Assembly: GCA_964036155.1 (NCBI GenBank)
Contig: OZ038422.1
Location: 64,937,201 to 65,001,200 of the forward strand
Length of the DNA: 64,000 bases
Source of the DNA: Diploscapter coronatus
Taxonomy: Eukaryota > Nematoda > Chromadorea > Rhabditida > Rhabditidae
Reading direction: 5' to 3'
This document shows, one piece after another, positions 13,233-26,143 of the stretch. The notes under the pieces were generated by a model that saw only the letters and a program-made list of their open reading frames with translations, was not told where the DNA came from and did not search any database. Within the stretch, counting starts at the first letter, position 1. The number at the start of each line of letters is the position of its first letter. Position numbers and translations under genes: made by a program.

Positions 13233-14491
13233 TTATTTGAGCGAGCCGTGAAAGATCATCTCGAACGATTCCACGAGGCGGCGCATTTCCTTGCTGAAAA
13301 TTATTTGTATTTTTTAAATTAAAATTTATTATTATTTTTTTAATTTTACAGATATAAAAATTTCTCACATTTGCCCCGAAATTTTCGACAACCCCTGCAT
13401 GCCTTGGTTGACTTCCTCCGCTTTGGCGAGCATCTGAAACAACAAATAGAAAAACGGATATGTTTCAAAAATGGGTTGTTTTAAGAAATTGAATTAAAAT
13501 TATCGATAGCGCTTTTCGGTTTGATAGACATTTAGGAATAGAAAAATGAATGAATCATTTGATGGCAAAATATTTAAATGTTTTAAAAGTTCTCAAATTG
13601 AAATAATATTAACCTTTGATCCGCGTGCAAAAAATGCTATCAATATCAAAGAAGAAGATAACAAAATGTGAGAAATGACCCACTGCATAAGTGGCTTTGA
13701 TGTTTCCATCGGCTGCGTCGCAAGCGACCGCGATTCCCGAATTGTAGCACTGGATCGATTCCAGCGTTACGTCCGACATTCCGTGGAGTTGGCCTCTGGA
13801 ATTAGAAAAAAATTTATTTTTAATTTTAAAAAAAATCCCACTTCATATCCCTCAACAGACAATCCATACTCGATGCGATCCCTCGGGCGTGTTGCTCGAG
13901 GTCGTCCAAAATCTGAAAATTCGATAAATTAAAAATATAGTAGCCTTTCTAAAAAAGCCATTCTTTTTCCTTTTTTCTTCAAAGGAAGAACTTTAGAGAA
14001 AATTTTTAAGCTAAAAATCCATTAACCTTTAAAAATTCAAGATTTCATCGTAAAAAATAAATTTGCTTTTCCTTAAATACGTTTCAAAAATGTCTACAAC
14101 AATCAAATTTCTTAGTAGTCATTGGTAATTTTATAGTAGCTTGAAAAACATCAATAAAATTCCAACTAACCTTCGGGTCAGGTAAGTTCAAAGAACTTCC
14201 TTGTGAATTTCGTCGCTCCGTCTTTCCTTGATTCGAGCCCGACATCATTTTGGTGAATTCCTGAATTTTTCAAAAGTTAAATAAGTTTCAAGATCTCTAC
14301 AAAATAATAGAAAAATATTATATTCTATTCGATCAAATGCTAATGTTTAGCAAAATTTTGAATCCGACCTCCTTCTTGACGATATTGATGTCCGTCGCTC
14401 GACCTTCTGAATCCTTGTTTGACGCCGTTGTCGTCGTCGTCCCGGCTCCAGAAGCGCATGATGTCGATGGCCGACTCGTATCAGAACTCAT
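13233..14491 (-). CDS. BORCS6 (lyspersin)-like BORC subunit
   Basis: Probable subunit of BORC, the lysosome-associated complex that recruits ARL8 and kinesin to move lysosomes and, in worms, synaptic vesicle precursors. Six phase-consistent exons (14369-14491, 14171-14260, 13842-13912, 13684-13795, 13369-13433, 13233-13293) give 173 residues. The first third is Ser/Thr-rich and disordered (TTTTTAS). The C-terminal two thirds are helical: [67 protein letters not shown]. These match the human BORCS6 arrangement of LHxMSxLSxxxVQxYxxxV, a MYxLLARCEEL-like segment and a terminal heptad helix. The assignment rests on remembered similarity over about 110 residues and should be checked against other coiled-coil BLOC/BORC subunits. 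The start follows a CTCTAG acceptor-like site by two bases. Confidence 0.72.
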
Positions 14492-14976
14492 TTCTAGAGT
14501 ATCGTGATGTTTCGAGAAACTTGGGAAAATCATGAAATATCGCATCGTTTTAAAACGATAATCGATCAAAGTTTTAAAAAACGCAAGATCACCCGTTTAT
14601 TTGAGGATTACGGTAGTCAAAAATCGACAAAAGCAACAGGAAAAACAATAAATTATATAGGTTATAGCGAGGAAGTGTTTTTGAACTCGACAAATAAGTA
14701 ATTCGAAGAATATTCAAGGGTAGAATTGTAAGATTTCTAGAAAAATATCATTTTCGAACGATTTCACAATTAAACCCATTTGATATGTGGATTATTATTG
14801 AGCTTTGAACTTTTCTCATTTGGTAAAAATTAAACAAAATCAGGGTAAAATAAGTTTGCATATAAAAATAGGATTTTTGTAAATGAAAGAAACAAGTCTT
14901 ATTCCTTCACATTAGAAATTTCGATGTTCGAACTTACCTTTCTTGCTTCATTCAAATATCCTATCGTATCCCTTTC
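14492..14976. other. Gap between taf-2 stop and BORCS6 start
   Basis: A 485-bp AT-rich stretch holding the taf-2 3' UTR and sequence upstream of the BORCS6 gene. The 65-codon plus-strand frame at 14504-14701 shows no domain and I do not call it. Confidence 0.5.
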
Positions 14977-17900
14977 TTACTGTAAAATATCATCATTGAT
15001 TCTGCTGGCTTGCTGGTTGGCGACGGCTGAAAAATACCTTTTGAAATTTATTCTTATTTTTAGTTTTATAGAACCAAATTTTCAGCCACAAATTAGCATA
15101 AATGCAACGTTCTTCAAATATTTTGTTTATAAATTATAAATTTCTTACCCGGTGATCCATGGTGGATTTCATCAAAAGTACCTGCGTTTGCACTCATCTG
15201 CCCGCCTGCTAAAATTAAATTTCCTTAAATTCATGAACTTTTATACTCAATTTAGTTCGAAGTAGAAAAAATAAACTATATCCCAGCAATATTAGGCAGA
15301 AAATTTCTGAGATAAATATTCGCCTTACTTCCCACGTGAACTGGTGAATTTAAATGTTTAAAGTCCATTTTTTACCCGATGACCAGTCGATCCAATTCGA
15401 GGATGAACTCATGGGGTGGGAAGAAGCGGAATGGGTCGCTGAAGAGTCGGCAGTCGAGTTGGAAAACGCGCTGCAAAACAATTATGTTTTCCTCTGAAAA
15501 ACTTGAAAGCTCCCTTCTTTTCAATTTTAAAATTATTTGTATAATCAAAAATCTCTATCAAGAGGACTTCCAACCCTTAAATAAATCGAAACTTTGAAGC
15601 TTATTTTAAAAAAAAAAAAAAAAAGTCAAAAATAAAAGAACTATTTATGAAAATTAGCAAAATGAGGAAAGGGGTTACCGATGATGTCCCGGAGCGTGCG
15701 GGGGGCCGCCTTTGACAGGTGGAATGCCCAGACCGAACATCGAGAAATAGACGTCCAGGCAACCGAGACGGGTGCGAGGGTCCTCAAAATTGATTGATTT
15801 ATTTTTATTTTTGAAAGATTTTTTGTTGGATTTTCAAAGAAAAAAGAGAAAGAATATCTCTAGAATTTTAGAGATCACGACTATAGAGAATGAAATTTCT
15901 TGAAATGTACAATTATAGATTGTTTTTTCTCTAAAATAAAAAAAAAAATCCTACAATTTCATGGATGAGAGCTATATTTTGATTCAGAAATCTCAATTTT
16001 TTTCATTTTTGTTTAAATAGTAAATATAAACGCACAATTTGATGATTAGTGGACGCCTCCCAGAGCCTGTCTGCCTGCGCGACCGTGTTGCAAGGATAGT
16101 GTGGGCCGATGTCATAGCTGAAAACATCGATATGTTTAAAAAAAAATAGCAAATACGGAATTTTTCTTTGTTATTTGATATATTAATTGGCGCTTCATTA
16201 TAAAAAGAGATTTATTTTTCTGAAATTTCTAAAAATCAGAAACTTCGGAAACCTACTTGTTGTAGGTTGCAAACGGCGGATTGTGAGCCAGCAGTGAAGG
16301 AATCAGGTAGCGGATCGTCGGGTCGGAATCCGTCTGGAATAAATTCTCATTCTTTTAAGTCAGCATCTGCACTATTAACTTTGCCGGTAAAATTCTCAAA
16401 ATATCAATTTAACTTGAAACGTGTTTAAAGAAAAACAATATTTTTAAATCTAAATTTAACCTGAGCGAGATCGTAGAGTTTCATGAGATCGTGGGCGCAT
16501 GTTTGATCGCGGACTGAGGTGATTCGATCGGCAATTATGGAAATAGCGGCTTTGCGCATCTGAAAAAATTAAATCGTTTTTCACCGTGCAAGAAAATAAT
16601 CTATTGATCATAAAAATTTTCTACTCTCAACTTTAACATCTCTCCTGAAACATCTAATACTTTGACTACCTATATTTATGAACAATACGGCTATATTTAA
16701 CAAACGGATATTAAGGCTTTTTTGAGTAGGAAGTATAAGGAAAAACAAGATCGTCTGTTAATACAGGAGACAAATAGCTTTGAAGATGCAAATGTAAAAA
16801 TGATCAAGACGATGATCCGAACATATAACCGATAAAAAATCTATTCATATCTTATACAACAAAATTTTTAAACTTATTTCTTTTAAGTGTTAAAATCCAA
16901 CCTGAACGCAGATTTTGGATCCCGCGAATTTCCAGAATAGCCTAGTGTCCGATGGCAAGTAGCCGTGTCGTTGCATCTAAAATCGTAGATTTTAAAAAAT
17001 CTAATCTAGAATCTGAGAACCGACGGAATATTTTTTCAGCGATAATTTTACCTGATAAATCCCATTCAAAGCGGCAATGCCGACCACTCTGCCGAAGCTC
17101 GGTTTCAACGTATCCATGTTTAGCGCTTGCGTCAGCTCCTGCAATGCTCAGATCATTTTTAGGTAGACAAATGTTTTCAAATTACTTTTCAAGAAACTGA
17201 ATCTTTGAAACAAAAATTTGGGAAATTTAATCCTAGTCTATGTTTTTCTTATTCAATTTTTCAGGTTCAAATTTACACACAACTACAATTGTTTGCGAGT
17301 AGATAGTATGTTCCAAACATTTTCAACATAAAATGTGGCATTATAAGATCAATGCGCAGTTCTATAGTTTCGCTATAAGATATTCTAAAAAATACCTTCA
17401 AAACCTCCCTCATTTCTGCCGATAGCTGGTCGGGTGTTTGGATGGTTCCACCTCCCAGGGTGTTCACCGGAACAAGCGTCGATGTCAGTGCGTTGATGAG
17501 GCAGGCACGGTAGTGGTCATCGGAGTACCTGAAATTTTACCCTTCGTGATTTTTTCCTGGAGGAAATTATGCGCCTCGAAAAATAATCTGCTTCACAGAA
17601 TTTTTCGCCTGTTTAGGAAATCTTTTTCAGATTTAAAAAATTTTTGTTTCAGAAATTACCGATTGATAGAATTGTCGTTGAATTTGATCAGGTCCATGAT
17701 GAACAGCTCGACCTCGCGGACGCAGAACCCTGAAAATTTTTAGAAATGAATTTTCTCCTTATAATGTCTTTAGCTAGTCATAAATTATTATCTCAAAATT
17801 CGACAGCTATCTAATACACCTTTTTGAAACGTACATCATCCAATTTTCATAGTAATCTCAATATAAGTAGATTAAACGACTGACTTTGTAAAATCGTATT

Positions 17901-20900
17901 ACTATTATCATTTATTGCTGAAACTTATTCTAATCTAAACAGTTTCAGTTAGGACGAAAAACTATAGGGGAGGGGATAGATACGCAAATCGAAATGTTTC
18001 TATAAAAAAGTCGATACACAAAAGGGGATGCGCAAAATGGCTTTTTCGAGTATTTTTGGCTTAAGGGGGTAAGCATAGAAGATCTGGCTCAAGCGATGCC
18101 TAGATCTGAACCCATCTCAAAAAAATTTTCGAAAAAAAAAAATTAAAAATACCATTAGCCATTCTGAGATTGGCGACGGCCTGAGGGAGTGCCTGCATGA
18201 GGAAGTAGGCTTGCAGATTCGAGGACGTCGCCACGAAATTGTTCGACTTCGGAATCTGTGGCTGGCTTTGCGAACCGTACTTCTCACTGAAATATTCGAT
18301 TTTTCAAAAATTCTTACTTTTCGAAATATGCTTCAAGGAAATTTGATAAAAGTGGCATCAAGTATATATGCAATTTTTTGATGGACAATCTCGAAAATTA
18401 AAAAAAAATTAAGAATGCAATTGTAAAATATGTTTTGAAGAGGCGATAAATTGATCGAAATTGACTGATAGATAATTTAGTTTTTATAGTAATTCTTACC
18501 GAAATAGAGTGATCAGCATGGGTGTTCCAGTCCAGGATTCTGTCATTCGACTCATGACCGACGTCAAAACGTACGCAGCACGGCACCGAACTCTGCAAAT
18601 TGAAAAGTAGAATAAAATCTTGGGATTTACTGTCGAGAAACTTAATTACTTTTCTGATAACTCAAATTTGGTGTCATTTTTACGAAACATTTAAAATAGC
18701 CTCATTCATAGTTTTGATAATTCATAAGTTCCGAAAGATGATCAAACTTTGCAGATAATGAATACGGCTATGTAGTTTTGAGAAAAAGTACCTATAGAAA
18801 AAGTTGCTATTAATGATAGTTTCCATGAGGACGTTTCTGCTCTGGGCGCTAGGGAACTGTTGCAGTCTTTCGAGGGCCTAAAAATGCGGTTCTATTTTAA
18901 AAATATGATTCAAATGTTCTAATAATGATTAAAACAGTGTTATTTTCAATAATCGTCTTTTCTAATAAAAACTACAAAGTAAACTTTTTGAAAAGTACGG
19001 AGCCTTTATTTAAAAATATATCGTACCAACCAAAAATTTTCGAATATTTCAGAAGCAGATAAAATTCCAACCTGAAATTGCGCCAAAACATCTCTTTCGT
19101 ATTTGAGCATGTACTCCCAATGAAAGGCGGGCTGATGAATGAACACGTTTCGAAGAAGCAGAAGTTCTGGATCGACTCTGAAATTTTTTAATATAAATTT
19201 TAGCTATGTTTCAAGAAATTTTATAAGGCACAAAATATGCAAGAAAGTGATTATTCATCAATACTTGCTTCATCTCCAAAATATCTTCTTTTTTTAAATT
19301 CGTCGGGTATGTTTCAAAATTTTGCATAAGAAAACACTATTTGTGAAATTTTAATGTTGCTCAATCCAGATATAGAAATAAAACAACCAACCTCAACCAC
19401 AGAACCGGTGAATCTTGATCCATGTTCGTCAGGTCGATTTCTATTTCTTCGCCAGTATAAAGGGGAACTTTTTTCTGAAAATAAAAAATCTTCAAAAATC
19501 ATTTCATCGTTGAAGATTTCTAGAAAGAAAAGCTAGAAATTTTACATTACAAAAAAAACTAAATTTGAACTAAAACAAATCAAGACTAGCCTTTTTCTGC
19601 CTCCTGCCCTTGGAGTGGCACTGCAGCTCGGATCGAGAGATGTCGCTGTCGATTTGGACGGTGTGAGAGAAGGAACCATCCAACTCTTGCACCACCACTG
19701 TCAAAGGGCCGAGGTATCTGAAAGTGTTTTCTTAATTTTATTATAGCTTTTAAATAAAAATTTATGGGTTACGTTTCATTAAAAGTTGAAAGTTCCATTA
19801 AATTTTTATACTCAATTTGAGTTTAAGTGGCAGGGTTAAAACACTTTTAAAAGTATGTTTCAAAGTTTTAGAAAAAGTATGAAAACGCACACTTTTTCAA
19901 TATGTCATATAGCATTTCTTTCAAAAATTTTAATTTATAAAAAATTAAACTCCCACCTCATCCTACCATTTCCCTGTTCGATATCCTGTTTGGCCTCCAA
20001 TTCGATGATGTTTCTTTTCCGGTTGAACTGGAACGAGACTTCGATCACCACATGGCCGCCCTCGTAGATCCAATAGTCCTGGAAAGTCCTCATTTCCTGC
20101 CCGGACACAGTCATTAGAGTTCTGAAACATTTTATTTTCCAATTTTCACCATTTTTTCATTCCATGAAAAGCCGTTTTCTTCGGAAAAGGCAATGAGAGG
20201 TTTAAAATATCATAGATAAAAAGTGTATTCTAATGAAAATCGTTTCGACAAATTCTGACACACGATCTTTATATTTTATGTCATTTCGAAAATTAGATAT
20301 GTTTCAAAATTTCTATATCTTTCAACGAGGAAGAAATGGTTTGATATTTCGATTAACTTTAAAATTGTTATACACGATTGATCTTCTTCTCCCACGAGGA
20401 AAGGGTACTATTTCGTCGTTTTCTAAACTTCTATGGTTAGCCACAGGAGAAAACAATCGTGTATCGTGCATCAAAATTTACAACCGCGTTTAATTATGAG
20501 GTGCTCGAAAATATACCTGAAAAACGACTCAGTCGAAATGACGAGATGTGTCCAGCAGACGGGTTTGTCCCTTCTTCCTGGAAAATAAAAAGAATTTTCA
20601 AAAGTCACTTTTCATTTGTTCAAAATGTATTAAAATAATAAAAAAGTTACCCGACATTTGCTGAGCCACGGTTAGAATTTTCTGAAGAACTTGGAAGAAT
20701 AGCTCGTGTCCAAGGCGCTTGTAAAGCATGCGCAGAACCAAGTGACCCTAAAAATAAAACGTTTCAAAAATTGTACTTCTCCAAAATTAAAAGAAAAGTA
20801 CTCTCAATTACTACTTCATACGATATATAGTATCAATTTGAATAAAAGAACGCAGAGCTTGGAGTAAAAGCTACGTCGAAAGAATTGCTATTTGTTCTTT

Positions 20901-23900
20901 AAAGATCTGTCTTATTTTCTTGAAATTTATAAAAATTTGGCACCTTTTTAGCGAGCGCATCCGCGTACAGAGGACTGCAGGTACGTTCATTTCTCGGGTC
21001 GAAATGCAAGTTGATTCGCGGTGAATGAGTTAGTCTCGGCCTCAGAACTACCTAGAATTATTAGTTTTTCAACAAAATATTTAAAAAAAATAATTAAAAC
21101 ATAGACAAAAACTTGCCTTTCCCCACTGGTACTCGTAATCGCAGACGGACTGAAGAGTGCGTTTCAGCTGGTAGAGGAACTCGCTCGTGCCGAACACCTT
21201 CTCGATGTAGAACGAGGTGATCAGTCTGGAGAATTCATTTTTCATTTTTGCCAAAATCTCGCTCGAACGCAATAATACAATCCCCACCATTATATCAAAA
21301 ATGTTTCGTTAAATTTAGAAAAATTTGAAACATATTCTTTTCAATTTCATGATTTGTTTGCGATTTAAAATTGTAACGATCGACAATGGTATAACTATTG
21401 TTCGAGATATTTGTATGTTTTGACATAAATGATACATAGTTCATCGATTAAAAAGTAATAAAATATGCTAACCTTGCAAGAGACTTGACCAACCACCAAT
21501 CGACCCAGTGCGAAGGGGTGATGAAAGACCCGAAAAACTGCTGGAAATGTTATCATTTTATCAGAAATCTCTTATCAAAAGCTTGCAAAAACAACTTCTT
21601 TGAAAAGGACTCGATTTCCCTATCTTCATCAACACAATTTTGCCAGCAAATTAGGTCAAATTCTCCAAAATCACGAATGCTTTACCTGAGCTACTCCGAA
21701 AGCAAGCAGCTGTCTGGATTCCTGCACTGCATCGATGATCTTCTTGTGATAGAGCACGTTGACGGAGAACAGCGTCAGACCCGCGTACACTGTCACGTCA
21801 TCCGGACTCTGAATTCTCGCGTCTTTAACTTTAAATTCAGAAATTTTCCATATATTAATGTAAACGATTTTCACTCAATTTTGAGCCACTTTTAACTTCG
21901 CTAAAGAAGCAACCATTAATGTTTTAAAAATTCCAATCTTTCCTTTTACTTTTTGAAATATACCCGCACAATTAAAACTCGAAAATCATAAATGGAATAT
22001 TTTAAATTAAAAATTAGCATAAATTCCAACCTTATCAACGAAAGCGAGTTTATAGGACGGGTAGGGGAAGCGACAGGAGAGCAGCTCTTCGAAATACTCC
22101 ATGATTTTGCCGACCGGAAAGGTCGTGTGCTTCACGAGGGACACCAGACCGGGTAGCGCGAAACTCGTTACCTGAAAATAAAAGATTACCCGAGACTTTA
22201 GGTCAAATATCCTAATGATTTTTACTTTTTCTAGCTGAATTTTAGCATTAGTACATTTTTACGACTAATTACAGAAAATTGTTTTGTTAATTTCCAAAGA
22301 AGTCATAAGTTTGAAAGAATTTACTTGAAAAGTAATCAACGCTAGAACTCTGATATAACGAAATTTGAGAAATATCTTAAAAATGTATATATAAAGAGTT
22401 TTTTCGAATTGTAATATATAATTCATGACATCGGGAAGAAATCGAATAAATCAAACTCAAAAATCAGGTTAATTTTTTAAATGTGCATTCCCAGGAGAAC
22501 TTGATCCACTCAATGCTTTTCCTATTTACCGAAGATACGCTTCTCTCAATCACATAATGGTAGAAATTCACACCATTTGATAAGATTCGAACAAATTCAA
22601 TTTTAAAATTCTAAATTAGAAGAAAAACAAAGCCAAACCTCCGAAACCTCGGGATGTGCGATGGGAACGAACTGTCCGACGGCGAAGCCAATAGAACAGG
22701 CCGCGGTCGGGATCGACTGCTGGAAGTGGTAGACCTTCACATCGAGTTCTTGTGATAATTCCACGTCCTGAAACTTATTTGTTAATTAAAAACATCTTTT
22801 TCTTTCTCTTGAAATCGTAGAGAAATTTTGTCTTGCAAAGTAAAAATATGATAAATTTAAAATTAAAATATATAAAAATCGTGCCACTAATTCCGCACTA
22901 GCGACAGCCGTATGGGAGACATCGCAGGTGATTTTCAACCTCCAGAGTGACAATTGATCCGGAGAATCCCGGCAGGGCAACCATTCTCGAGTGCCTGGAG
23001 ATAATTAGGGTAGTTAACTAGAATTAATTTCCCAATAAATTAACTCGAAAATGTTATACCTTGAAAACTTTAAATAATTGTTAATTTCAAAAACTTCATG
23101 ACCCAAAAAATAATTCGAAAAACGGAGAAATTACCACTCATGTAGGAGCTCCTGTAGGTGAATAGATGAGCGCCTTTCTCCGTGATACCATCCATCCCAG
23201 TCGCATGAGAGAATTGGATGCTCTAAAGTTGGAAAATCACATCGAATATGTGTGAAGTTTAAAAATCCCCACATGTTTTGGCTTGACGACCATCACGTCG
23301 ATGGAGACTTTGATGCTTTGCTGTTCGCCAACGAACTCCCTCAGAGAGTCCGGAACCATGATTAGAAGCTGATCTGAAAAAAGCTATTTTATTTTCTTTT
23401 TTTTAATTTCTTTTAATTCTTCATGTTCCTTTCAAAATAAGAAAAAATCGACTCACAATCCTTTTCCGTGTACGTCTCGTAGACTTTCGAAGAGAATTCG
23501 CCGATCGCCGGGTTTTTCAGCTCCGATACCGTATCCTGAAAATTAGCATAAAGACTAAAAACGAAGAATTGTTGTGCCTTGAAGGTGTTGATTCTGACGT
23601 ATTCGGCGTCGATGTCATTCATCGTCACTGAACCGGAGAATTCGGCTTCGTTCGGCAAGAGGGCGCCTGAAATAAAAGAAATAAGAGAACGGGAATATTT
23701 TGTGATAAAAAAGAGACTGAAAGAAATAGAATCAAAGATAAACCCACAATTTCCCAAATGGAGAGGAACGGCGGTGAGATTCGGAACGATAGGAGCTATG
23801 ATTAGGTCCGTGTGAACTCGGAACGACTCGGCAGCGAAGTCGATCTGGTCGATTATCACCTAAATTTCTATCTTTCAACAATTTTTAACCTCGATTTCCT

Positions 23901-24703
23901 AGTCATTTCGGCCCAATGAATTGGACAAAAACCCTTCACTCTTTCCTTAGGAAAAACGAATAACATCCCAAAATTATCGAGAAAGAATAGAACTATGGCT
24001 ATCTCAAGGAAAATGGAGGCTTGTTCCTCATCTAAACGGAAAACAGGATTGACCATTTTCAATAACAAATCTCACTACTTGGATTGAAAAATGCTTTCAT
24101 TCGACACTTTTAACATTAAACCAAAACTGTGTAAGTTTACAAAAAGCGTTTTTTAATAAATAAATAGGAAAAATCGCCTACCACTTGGGTGAGCACCCGA
24201 ATCTCGTCAGCGCACTCGATGTGGGGAGCGGTGGTGGGCTCCTCCTGAATGGCCGCCTGTCTCTGCTGCTGCTGCTGCCCTCCGCCTTGGTCAGGCACGT
24301 GCCCGTTCACCGCACCGTTTACCATCGAAAAACATTTTTTCACTATGTTTCAAAAGACTTATATTTTTCCCCTCCCGAAAGACAGGCGATTCATCGAGTT
24401 TTCCTGTTAGATAAACAACTCAAGAATAAGTTTTACCAATTCAAGTGTTTTAAAAAACTTAACTGAATGATTATTTGAATAAAAGTTGATCTACTGCTCA
24501 AATTATTCCAAAACGCAAGAAAAAGTTCCCACCTGTCCATTTTCATGGCCTTCTTGACCCGGGATTCCTGACGATCGAGGCCCCTGCCCATTTACGGGCT
24601 GCCGCCACTCCATTTGGTCGTCCTGCGGTTTGGCCATTTGAGCGGGAGTTTGTCCAGAAGATGAGGAACTCGGCCGTTCACCATCCACTAACTCTGCTCG
24701 CAT
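14977..24703 (-). CDS. taf-2: TFIID subunit TAF2
   Basis: TAF2 is a core-promoter-recognising subunit of TFIID with an M1-aminopeptidase-like fold. About 34 small exons give roughly 1,150 residues (human 1,199). Order: low-complexity N-terminus (24182-24703, with a Gln run and NGAVNG/PVNG repeats); M1-like domain (REWLPCRDSPDQ in 22889-22993; VGFAVGQF in 22639-22766; degenerate metalloprotease motif AFGVAQQFFGSF across 21681-21823 and 21487-21551, where HExxH is lost as in all TAF2); then the helical domain (GPLTVVVQELDGSF, VRCRAAYVLT, DLIKFNDNS). The C-terminus is Ser-rich and ends ASRINDDILQ at the stop, 14977. Start 24701-24703 follows TTTTTCAG by four bases. Three introns have GC donors (after 23578, 21117 and 19591). 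The intron joining exons 1 and 2 seems to end TTTTTCG rather than CAG; alternatively, translation starts at the ATG at 24325. Confidence 0.95.
23860..24181 (-). other. taf-2 intron
   Basis: The intron lies between the exon ending at 24182 (LTQV) and the exon beginning at about 23859 (VIIDQIDF). Donor GTAGGCG and acceptor TTTAG are visible and the phase is preserved. No other feature is seen. Confidence 0.6.
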
Positions 24704-24711
24704 CAAACTGA
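24704..24711 (-). promoter_or_regulatory. Probable trans-splice acceptor of taf-2
   Basis: The minus strand reads TTTTTCAG then TTTG then ATG. The upstream gene's stop is only about 210 bp away, so this acceptor probably takes a spliced leader instead of joining an upstream exon. Confidence 0.45.
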
Positions 24712-24912
24712 AAAAGGCATTTAAAAATCGATAAGTTAAAATTTAAAAAAAAATTGAATATGAAACCCTGAATACATTTTTTCAGAAAATTCGGGAAGAA
24801 ACATAGAAAATCCTTGAAAATGAAGTTTCCGAAATATTTGAAAAATAATAAGATAAAGATATTCCAGTGTCTTAAAACACTTGCTTTAAAAAAGAATTTA
24901 AAAATGCGATTT

Positions 24913-25884
24913 TCATGATTTATTAGCGATTTGTTGCTTTTTGGAGATGTAGTTTGGGGTGATCTGGAAATTCTTCTTATTGCCACAGGTCAGACATTTC
25001 CTCTGGAGGACTTTCTTCTGAATCATACGGCACTCGACTTTAGGAATCTGAAAACAATTTTTTTAGAATTATTACTGTGAAATTAGTCAACATCAATCAG
25101 GATTTTGCATTTCATGTGAAAATCGTTGAAACTTATAACATTTATTTTGAAAGAGGAAAACTTTCATTATTTCTCAAATAATATCCGCTTAGCAGTATAC
25201 TGATTCTGCAAACTTTCAACTGTAGATAAATAATTTCTGAAGCCAATCTATTCTTTTCTTCTAAATGAATATCAAAATTAGATTAGAAGAGTCGGGCTAA
25301 GTCTGTCATTAATTTCAAACTTCCTAGTCCTAAACCAATCATCTTTGAAACAGACCTTAGCCGTGAGCACCTCCCTGCATCTTTTGCAGAAGGTTCGCGA
25401 TATTTCGTGTGCGATTTTGGGCCGTTCGACGTTCAGCACGCCGCGCAACAGCTTGCTGTATTTCCTACTCAACTTCGCGAAACCGTCATTCGGCAAATTT
25501 CCTGAATTAAACCATTTTTTAGAAAAATTTTCCCTAAAAATTGATATTTTCTAAAAAAAAAAGAAGTGATTTATATCGGATTCTTCCAAGGAAAATAATA
25601 AATTAACAAAAATACCTTTCAAATTCTGAAACTTTGAAAAAAAACCAACCTTGCATCGAAACTCCGACCGACGCGTTGTAGAGGAAATGAACGCGGTGGT
25701 GAGCGGGCGTGACGATGGCAGGTGGTTCTTCTGAAAATTAAAATAAATAAATTATCCCAGTCGATTTTTAAACATGATATTAGAAAATTTCTCTAACCGT
25801 CTTACTTTGATTTCCCTGTGTCGTGTTGGGTTCTACCGTAATTCCGGAAGACGTCGACGGTTGTGGAGCGACTTCTGACGTCAT
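24913..25884 (-). CDS. RNase P/MRP protein subunit, Rpp21/Rpr2-like
   Basis: Likely zinc-ribbon protein subunit of ribonuclease P, which matures the 5' ends of tRNAs. Four phase-consistent exons (25806-25884, 25650-25730, 25356-25501, 24913-25047) encode 146 residues. A disordered Ser/Thr-rich N-terminus is followed by HHRVHFLYNAS, a helix (FAKLSRKYSKLLRGVLN), then the zinc ribbon with Cys pairs FCKRCRE and KCLTCGNKK. This matches the Rpr2/Rpp21 pattern of an N-terminal helix with xRxxFLYQAA and two CxxC knuckles. The tail is basic. The ATG directly follows a TTTCCAG acceptor. The gene is embedded between pick-1 (259 bp upstream) and taf-2 (209 bp downstream) on the same strand. Its AATAAA (24919-24924) overlaps the last codons (Asn-Lys before Ser-stop). 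Confidence 0.8.
24919..24924 (-). terminator. AATAAA poly(A) signal inside the last codons of the Rpp21-like gene
   Basis: The minus strand reads AAT AAA TCA TGA, so a perfect cleavage/polyadenylation hexamer overlaps the final sense codons. If used, the 3' UTR would be only about 10 nt. Other AATAAA copies nearby were not found on quick reading. Confidence 0.4.
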
Positions 25885-26143
25885 CTGGAAATTCTAAAAT
25901 TCAAAAAAAATCGAAGAGGAACGAAGTATTTCAGTGAGAAATTGAAAAAGGAACGAGAATGAAAGTGCGCTTCAATGCGATTTCCTTCGTTGCACGGTAA
26001 ACGCGCTCCAATGCCAACTTTTCTTTTCACAAAGCAAGCTTTTTCCAAAATTATTTCAGGTAGATTTCTAGGTCTAGCATAACCGTTTTTTTCTATCAAA
26101 ATCAAATAAAAATGACATTTATTATTTTCGAGATCAAGATTGT
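25885..26143. promoter_or_regulatory. Intercistronic gap pick-1 to Rpp21-like gene
   Basis: The 259-bp gap has an AATAAA on the minus strand at 26118-26123, about 20 nt after the pick-1 stop. Two acceptor-like sites (TTTTAG and TTTCCAG) lie immediately before the next ATG. The layout is compatible with operon processing. Confidence 0.45.

Noticed and set aside
15376..15470. Alternative frame reading RVFQLDCRLFSDPFRFFPPH
   Set aside because: It looks protein-like, but exon phase on both sides of taf-2 fixes the Ser-rich frame, which continues to the stop at 14977.
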